Part shown: positions 58,681 to 64,000 of the stretch, in pieces
Layout of the letters: every line of letters starts with the position of its first letter
Numbering within the stretch: the first letter of the stretch is position 1
Notes under the pieces: model-generated
Told to the model about the DNA's origin: nothing
Database searches by the model: none
Seen by the model: only the letters and a program-made list of their open reading frames with translations
Position numbers and translations under genes: made by a program
Source of the DNA: Cercospora beticola
Taxonomy: Eukaryota > Ascomycota > Dothideomycetes > Mycosphaerellales > Mycosphaerellaceae
Direction of reading: 5' to 3'
DNA length: 64,000 nucleotides
NCBI RefSeq assembly: GCF_033473495.1
Contig: NC_088940.1
Location: forward strand, 2,790,001-2,854,000

Positions 58681-59400
58681 TGCAGGCTTGTAGCCACCCG
58701 TACAGATTGCACAATACCTCTGCAACGCTCACCAGTAGTCCTTGTGCTTCGAAGTATACCTCGGCGGCCTCAGACAGTATAGGCTCTCGTGAATGACGTC
58801 CGATTGGGCTGTCGCGGCTGAGGGCGCATGCACTGTACCACCGTGGTACAATAGATACTGTTCTCCGATACACCACGGCCCACTAAGAGTGGCTTGAGAG
58901 AAACTTGATTGCAACGCAGCTCTTGAATAAAAGTGGAATGTGAGTGAGGTTGAGACTCGTAAGCTCGGAATAATATGTAGGTGGGGTCATCAGCGCGTTG
59001 ACGACGCGACGTGATTCACAGGTAGGCACATGTCGATAGGAGATTGTCGTCAGAGTGGAGGGAATTGGCAACGACGGATTTGGCTGGAGGAGCCATTCGC
59101 TCACCGAGCGCTGCGCTATGACCACAGACCGATCGGAACGGAACAACTATCTATCCGGACTGCAGCTGGCGGCAACGTCGAACGATTCTTGCCAACACCT
59201 TTCTGTCCAACAACATGTTGTCGTTGCAATGTGAACCTGCAATGTCCAAAACGGCAGACGACATCTGGTGCTGATTATCTACACGTTTCCGAGTGACATC
59301 TGTTCGACTCCGAACTTTGACTTCATAGTTGTCAGCCTTGCTCCAACCCCACTCCTCAAGAACCAAGATGTAAACAAGCCGCTCTCTGAAGACGCTCAAA
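58681..59400. other. Intergenic region
   Basis: 720 bp without a gene. TGGCAACGACGGATTT at about 59067-59082 repeats 16 bases of the tRNA-Gly gene. Otherwise nothing recognised. Confidence 0.45.
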
Positions 59401-60180
59401 ATGCCCCTCGAACTCCCCGTCCTCACAGTAGCCAATGCCACCCTCTGGCGCAAATGGCTTCTCAAACAACACCCCACCTCTCCAGGAGTCTGGCTTACCC
59501 TGGCCAAGAAAGGCACCACAACCCCCACAACTCTAACCTACCAACAAGCCCTCGAAGAAGCTCTCTGCTTCGGCTTCATCGACGGCCAAGCCCGCAAAAA
59601 AGAGGAAGCAACCTTCTCCCAACGCTTCACACCTCGCACCCCCAAAAGTACCTGGTCCCAACGTAACGTAAACCTCATCTCTCGTCTCGAAGAAGAAAAT
59701 CGCATGCACGCTTCCGGCCGCGAAGCAGTCGAAGCAGCAAAACGTGATGGTCGCTGGGAAGCAGCGTACGCAGGCTCGAAATCCGCGGAAGCACCAGAGG
59801 ATTTCTTGAATGAAGTGGCGAAAATTCCTAAAGCGCAGAAGACGTGGGAGAGTTTGAACCGCCAGAATCGGTATGTGATTTATATGCGATTGGCGGCGTT
59901 GAAGACGGAGAAGGGGAGGGAGAAGAGAATTGCGGCTTTTGTGGAAATGTTGGGAAAGGGGGAGACGCCTGTGCCGCAGAAGAGGGGTTTGGAGGATGTT
60001 CAGGTTGAGGATGATATGGGTGGCGAGGAGGAAGCTGGGAAACCTAAGAAGAAGGCGAGGACTGGGAAGGCAAAGAAGAGTGTGGAAAATGATGGTAATG
60101 ATGATGTTGCTGTTGCACAGCCTGTAGAAATGACGAGGTCGACGAGGTCTGGCAGGAAAGCGCCTGGAAAGTACGAATAA
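59401..60180 (+). CDS. YdeI/OmpD-associated family protein
   Basis: Single exon, 259 aa. Residues about 10-180 match the bacterial YdeI/OmdA pattern: the WRKWLLKQHPTSPGVWLTLAKKG opening, TYQQALEEALCFGFIDGQARK with the diagnostic ALCFGWIDG-type motif, FTPRTPKSTWSQRNV, and a C-terminal RKRIAAFVEML-like helix. The fungal addition is a charged tail of about 70 residues with KKKAR and AKKS basic clusters and a final TRSGRKAPGKYE, suggesting nuclear location. Function is unproven; bacterial relatives are linked to peptide/bacteriocin resistance. Codon use toward the 3' end is G-rich but not alien. Confidence 0.85.
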   Translation: MPLELPVLTVANATLWRKWLLKQHPTSPGVWLTLAKKGTTTPTTLTYQQALEEALCFGFIDGQARKKEEATFSQRFTPRTPKSTWSQRNVNLISRLEEENRMHASGREAVEAAKRDGRWEAAYAGSKSAEAPEDFLNEVAKIPKAQKTWESLNRQNRYVIYMRLAALKTEKGREKRIAAFVEMLGKGETPVPQKRGLEDVQVEDDMGGEEEAGKPKKKARTGKAKKSVENDGNDDVAVAQPVEMTRSTRSGRKAPGKYE

Positions 60181-60397
60181 TATGTTCAGGCTCTAGACTG
60201 AGTTGCTCAGATGGGGTCTACGGTACCCATCTTGCGAAACAGCATGAAAACAAATTGAATGCAGACTAAAGTCTCCTTTGGACTATGACTGTCACCTGTC
60301 TGGCAATAGGGCAGGATCAATCGACGCGGCAGGATTTCACAAGCAGAAATTAATCGTTCAATCATATATGCACAGCATAGTCTATAAACAGTCCAAT

Positions 60398-63151
60398 CTA
60401 CCCTGGTTCTCTCCCGCCATACTGTACATCTGCGCCATCGATATCGCTCCAGCTGCTTCTTACTTCGCGTCCGCGACCAAGTAGTCCCGCTTCGTCTTCC
60501 ATCCCTTCATTCTCTTCTCTCAGAGCACCAGCTCCACTACCGATGCGATTTTCTTCGCCGGCGTTAAGCACATAGTAGAGATCCTTCTTCGTCAAGAGTC
60601 CCGCCAACCTTCCTCGGTCGACAAAGATGATATATCGCAGACCGAGCTTCTGGAACATCTCATTTGTCAGCTGAAGAGTGCTGTTTGATCGAAGAGTGAT
60701 AGGCGTCTGATCCATCCATGGTCGAAGGTCGAGAGTGATAGTGGGATCCGCGAGAGGCTGGTGCGCGAAGAAGCACTCGGTGCTGGTTGGCAGATTCCTT
60801 GCTGAAGACGTAGCTGAGTCGAGCGCGAACTCCAGTTCGGCCCGAGAGATGTAGCCGAGAAGTGTAGCTTCTCTGAGGTCCTGAATGATCGGGAATCCGC
60901 GGAATCGGTGGTCTTGGAGCAGATCCTGCAAGCTTTCGATTGTGTGGCCTGTAGCGGTAATGCAGACCAAGTCGTCGAATCGTGTCATGATCTGCGACAC
61001 AGGCACATCAGGGACAGGAGTGTCGTCCTTGTTGTCCAAAAATGGATAGCCACGGAAGTGGATCCAAGACTCGTAGATACCTCTCTTTCCAAAGGCATCA
61101 GCGACCCATTTTGATAACATGACTGCTATCATAATAGGCAGGACGTAAGTTAGGGCTCCGGTGAGCTCGAACATAATGACAACAATCGAGACCGTCATCC
61201 TCGTCGTGCCAGCCAGAGCCGCCGCTGCACCTACTACTGCATAGGTTCCCGGAGTGACGCACTTCACGTCTGGCTCACAGCTGGCGAATGCAATAAAGCC
61301 GGGATGCTCGCGCTGCCAGACCTCTACTATCAGCCCGATGACGCGTCCATACAGAGCTCCCACGCCCATGGACGGTAGGAGAATGCCAGCTGGTATTTGG
61401 AGCCCGAAGGTGATGGTCGCTAGAATGAAACCAATCACTGCGGAAATAAGCAAGATGAAGATGTTTCCAGTATTGGCCACTCCAGACTTGCACAGTCCCA
61501 GATAATCGTCCTTGATGTCCTGGCATTCTGCAAACAAATGCTCGACCAGCTCGCTAGATTGTGCTCGCAAGAAGGTGATTGGGAAACTGATCAGGGCTGT
61601 AACCAGTGCCACAACCATGACCTCCTGAACTGGCTTTGAAAGAAACGGATTGCTCTTCGACGCTCTCCAAGCGGCAATGCGCATATTCAGTTTGATGAAC
61701 AGTGCACCGTATAGACCTCCGATGATTCCGATCACGGCAAATGGCAGCAACTCGAAAGTGTGCCACCCACTGTGATACGTAACCTGATAGAGCACCAGCT
61801 GTCCCGTCCGAAAAGGATCAAAAGCCTGCAGCGTCACAGCCGCGACCATGGCGCAAACGAAGCTCGCCCACATTGTCTTGTCTGGGAAATAGTAGCTCAG
61901 CTGTTCCAGACTGAACAGAACACCTCCAACAGGCGCACCAAAAGCCACGGAAATGCCGCTCGCCGCGGCGGCACTCAATGTCTCCCTCTTTCTCGCCTTG
62001 TTGCGGTTGATCGGCTCAAATAGCTTCATGAACAAGTTCGCGCAGCAACACGCAACATGCACAAGCGGCCCTTCTTTTCCCAACCACATTCCCGATGCAA
62101 CAGCAAGGCCCAGCCCCAAGCTCTTCACCACCAGTGTCCAGGTGCCTAAAAATCGTCTGATCACGAATCCTCCCAGCATGGTTTTGATCTCCGGGATGCC
62201 ACTCTGTTTCGCATATTGACTGTACCGATTGACCAACAGGCTCGCGGCAGTTGCAAACACCACACTCAGCAGCACGAAAGCCAAGTACTCGATAATGTAG
62301 CTGCCGCCTTTGTTTCCCACACCCATCATCGCGCTCCATGTCCTCCAATCGGGACACTTATCATAGCTCTCGATCCCCCAACAACAAAACACCTTATTCA
62401 GATAGAACATGCCTCCATTTTCCACGTTCGTACACATGCCTGTTTTCATATCTCCTAGCCAGTCACTCGTGACGTCAATCGCAGCTGCTATTCCACCGAC
62501 TGCCAGACCTGTGCAGACGAGAATGAGCCATATTTGGGCACTGTCAGCCAGCAGGCGAATCTGGCCGATGAGGCCTGGGTTATTGGCGCTGAGATGCGCG
62601 AGGCGCGTGCGTTCTTTGCTGTATTCGTAGATCCAGTCGATGGCAGTCAAATCGTCGTAGCCGACGCGGCGACCGGGTCCTTCGACATACCAGTCGAGCG
62701 TGCTCATGTCTTTGGGATCATGATGGAGGTGAGCGCCTGCGTCGGCGCTCTGGTTGAGGTACGATAGGATCGTGTTCGGCGTGGGATTCGCGGAGCGGCC
62801 ATTGCGGTGCGGAGGAGAGGACGAAGAGGAGGAGGGAGTTTGTGCGTTGTTGGACTTGAACGGCGAGCTGGAGAGGAAACGTGATGCGAAAGAAGGCTTC
62901 GAGGTGGGCTTCGGAGGGCGCTTGAAGGAGATGCTGCGCGTCGTGTTAGTTGTGTGTCGTGCGTGGAAGGTCTGAGCAATGTACCCGCTGTCTAGGCCGC
63001 CATTGCGCTCGTGCAGTGGGTCGTCGGCGAGAAGTTCATCGTCGGCGATGTCGAACCCATCTTCCGAATCGTCGTGATCGATGGGTGACGTGCGGCTGGA
63101 TGAAGCTACGGCGGGATTCTCACCATGTCGATGCGGCGACGAGCTGGACAT
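60398..63151 (-). CDS. Voltage-gated ClC chloride channel / Cl-/H+ exchanger
   Basis: Single exon, 917 aa. A cytosolic Ser/Pro-rich N-terminus (about 1-200) is followed by the ClC membrane domain with selectivity-filter and gating motifs: SGIPEIKTML, GKEGPLVHVACC (gating Glu near 358), PVGGVLFSLEQ, and GIPAGILLPSMGVGALYGR. Two CBS domains occupy the C-terminus (SQIMTRFDDLV...PLLGYISRAELEFAL-like, then PITLRSNSTLQLTNEMFQKLGLRYIIFVDRGRLAGLLTKKDL). The architecture matches the fungal GEF1/CLC-B-type family, which acts in Golgi, vacuole or plasma membranes and, in yeast, supports copper loading of multicopper oxidases. Start at 63151 gives MSSSSPHRHGENP. Confidence 0.95.
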   Translation of the reverse strand: MSSSSPHRHGENPAVASSSRTSPIDHDDSEDGFDIADDELLADDPLHERNGGLDSGYIAQTFHARHTTNTTRSISFKRPPKPTSKPSFASRFLSSSPFKSNNAQTPSSSSSSPPHRNGRSANPTPNTILSYLNQSADAGAHLHHDPKDMSTLDWYVEGPGRRVGYDDLTAIDWIYEYSKERTRLAHLSANNPGLIGQIRLLADSAQIWLILVCTGLAVGGIAAAIDVTSDWLGDMKTGMCTNVENGGMFYLNKVFCCWGIESYDKCPDWRTWSAMMGVGNKGGSYIIEYLAFVLLSVVFATAASLLVNRYSQYAKQSGIPEIKTMLGGFVIRRFLGTWTLVVKSLGLGLAVASGMWLGKEGPLVHVACCCANLFMKLFEPINRNKARKRETLSAAAASGISVAFGAPVGGVLFSLEQLSYYFPDKTMWASFVCAMVAAVTLQAFDPFRTGQLVLYQVTYHSGWHTFELLPFAVIGIIGGLYGALFIKLNMRIAAWRASKSNPFLSKPVQEVMVVALVTALISFPITFLRAQSSELVEHLFAECQDIKDDYLGLCKSGVANTGNIFILLISAVIGFILATITFGLQIPAGILLPSMGVGALYGRVIGLIVEVWQREHPGFIAFASCEPDVKCVTPGTYAVVGAAAALAGTTRMTVSIVVIMFELTGALTYVLPIMIAVMLSKWVADAFGKRGIYESWIHFRGYPFLDNKDDTPVPDVPVSQIMTRFDDLVCITATGHTIESLQDLLQDHRFRGFPIIQDLREATLLGYISRAELEFALDSATSSARNLPTSTECFFAHQPLADPTITLDLRPWMDQTPITLRSNSTLQLTNEMFQKLGLRYIIFVDRGRLAGLLTKKDLYYVLNAGEENRIGSGAGALREENEGMEDEAGLLGRGREVRSSWSDIDGADVQYGGREPG

Positions 63152-63496
63152 GAGGCGCTGGCGAGGAGAACGTTTACAGCATGCACATGGTTGAGGTTAT
63201 GGGAGGTCGAGTACGAGTGAAGCAGCCACAGCCACAGGGTCACACAAGCTTCGAGCTTTCGGCGCCGGCGACCGAAACAACATGAGAAGCACAGGGGAAC
63301 AAAGAGAAAAACGCATTTGACTGTGCATAAACATGCATTGCGCAAACGAGTGCGTGGCTATATTTGCGATAACGCTATTCTCGCGTCGATACTCTGGTGA
63401 ACGTGTTGTTCTGTGCTACGAATGACAATGCTTCTAAAATGGAGGCACCCCGAAACATGCAGCCACGTCCGGTGCTGTGATCAAAGAGTGAGTTTA
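63152..63496. other. Intergenic region
   Basis: 345 bp upstream of ClC (-) and downstream of the Cys-rich gene (-). No gene or clear promoter element recognised. Confidence 0.4.
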
Positions 63497-63988
63497 TCAC
63501 GCTCCCGGTACACGACAGTGTTCTGCCATCTCTTCAGCGCAGCGGTAGCAGGGCGGGTGACGAGGTCCGCCGATATACCAGAAACACATGGCCTCGGCAT
63601 CAATGCAAGGTTGGCACTTGTCCTCTTCTCGTGAGAGGCGGGCCTGCTGTTCCGGGGTGAGGTCGTCCCAGAACCTCATACGACTTGTACCATTTTCTTC
63701 GTCGTCCTCCGTATCATCACTTACGTGACCATTTGTGTAACCATTTGTATATCCGTTCGTGATGCCATCGGGTTGCGAGGCGTCCGGCTGTGGGTTTGGG
63801 CCTCGAACTGGGGTAGGTTCGAGATCAGATGGGTCTGCAGAGTTTTTGCAGTCGTCCGAAAACTGATAAGGTGTGTAAACTCCGCCCCAGCCATCGGTGC
63901 GTGGGCTTCTTGCGGCCGACTTCGAAAGTGATGGTGTGCAAGGTGGGAAAAGTGTTCCTTTAGGGAAAAACTTCTTCCTCAAACGCTC
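63497..63988 (-). CDS. Hypothetical Cys-rich protein, 3' exon only (5' part beyond window)
   Basis: Open minus-strand frame to a TGA at 63497. There is no ATG; an in-frame TAG at the splice-acceptor-like gtctag/gag (63989-63991) suggests an exon starting at 63988, with the upstream exon outside the window. The visible 160-odd residues include a short repeat NGYTNGYTNGH, an acidic stretch (DDTEDDEENG), a helix DLTPEQQARLSREEDKC, and a C-terminal block with C-x2-C-x6-C and C-x2-C-x7-C spacing ending HCRVPGA, which could bind zinc. Not recognised as a known family. Confidence 0.5.
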   Translation of the reverse strand, partial: ERLRKKFFPKGTLFPPCTPSLSKSAARSPRTDGWGGVYTPYQFSDDCKNSADPSDLEPTPVRGPNPQPDASQPDGITNGYTNGYTNGHVSDDTEDDEENGTSRMRFWDDLTPEQQARLSREEDKCQPCIDAEAMCFWYIGGPRHPPCYRCAEEMAEHCRVPGA

Positions 63989-64000
63989 CTAGACGTTCTC

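Noticed and set aside
60895..60902. TCCGCGGA inside the ClC gene
   Set aside because: It is coding sequence; kept only as a reminder that the octamer can occur by chance.
1..64000. CRISPR arrays, bacterial operons, rRNA genes and replication origins
   Set aside because: No regularly spaced repeats or rRNA segments are seen, and spliced genes plus RIP show a fungal nuclear genome.

Overview
The window is nuclear DNA of a filamentous ascomycete, probably a dothideomycete (the class is inferred from gene content, not proven). Two compartments meet near 28.96-29.2 kb. Bases 1 to about 28,960 are AT-rich and almost empty of CA and TG dinucleotides, which is the footprint of repeat-induced point mutation (RIP). 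They contain no intact gene. From about 29.2 kb onward the DNA has normal composition, compact genes and short 47-73 bp GT..AG introns.

The left compartment is a nested stack of dead retrotransposons that can be peeled apart by target-site duplications (TSDs). An old Ty1/copia element on the minus strand (copy C, right LTR 28727-28956) has been split by later insertions: a Tad1-like LINE (1-4278, cut by the window edge), a gypsy-like element (4833-8163) that itself carries a 5'-truncated LINE (5828-7063), a copia (8164-14300), a 680-bp non-coding LTR element (14469-15148), a second complete copia (15238-21373), a 5.06-kb LINE (21528-26586) and a second copy of the 680-bp element (26642-27321). 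The 680-bp element is a TRIM-type miniature LTR element. Two bases after its 5' LTR is a 14-base tract that is the perfect reverse complement of a segment inside the LTR, the arrangement expected for Tf1-style self-priming, and next to this is a tRNA-like stretch with a perfect B box. This is the most novel signal in the window.

The right compartment holds 14 protein genes with support, one dubious short ORF and one tRNA. In order: a berberine-bridge-type FAD oxidoreductase (-) divergent from a ferric reductase (+); an intron-containing tRNA-Gly(GCC) (-); a beta-lactamase/transesterase-like serine hydrolase (+); a DUF1295 steroid-reductase-like membrane protein (+); a BTB/POZ protein (-); a full-length ABCB/MDR-type exporter (-) with a PDRE-like palindrome upstream; splicing factor SYF2 (-) divergent from a large mitochondrial PPR-like protein (+); an FMN-binding split-barrel protein (-) overlapping the PPR gene tail to tail; a Ctr-type copper transporter (-) divergent from a second ferric/cupric reductase (+), with a perfect inverted repeat of the copper-box core between them; a cullin N-terminal-only protein (+); a YdeI/OmdA-like protein (+); a ClC chloride channel/transporter (-); and a partial Cys-rich hypothetical gene (-).

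Functionally, the CTR/FRE pair forms a metal-uptake module in which the reductase supplies Cu(I) to the transporter. The other genes are housekeeping (splicing, mitochondrial RNA, anion transport) or oxidoreductive/detoxifying (FAD oxidase, ABC exporter).
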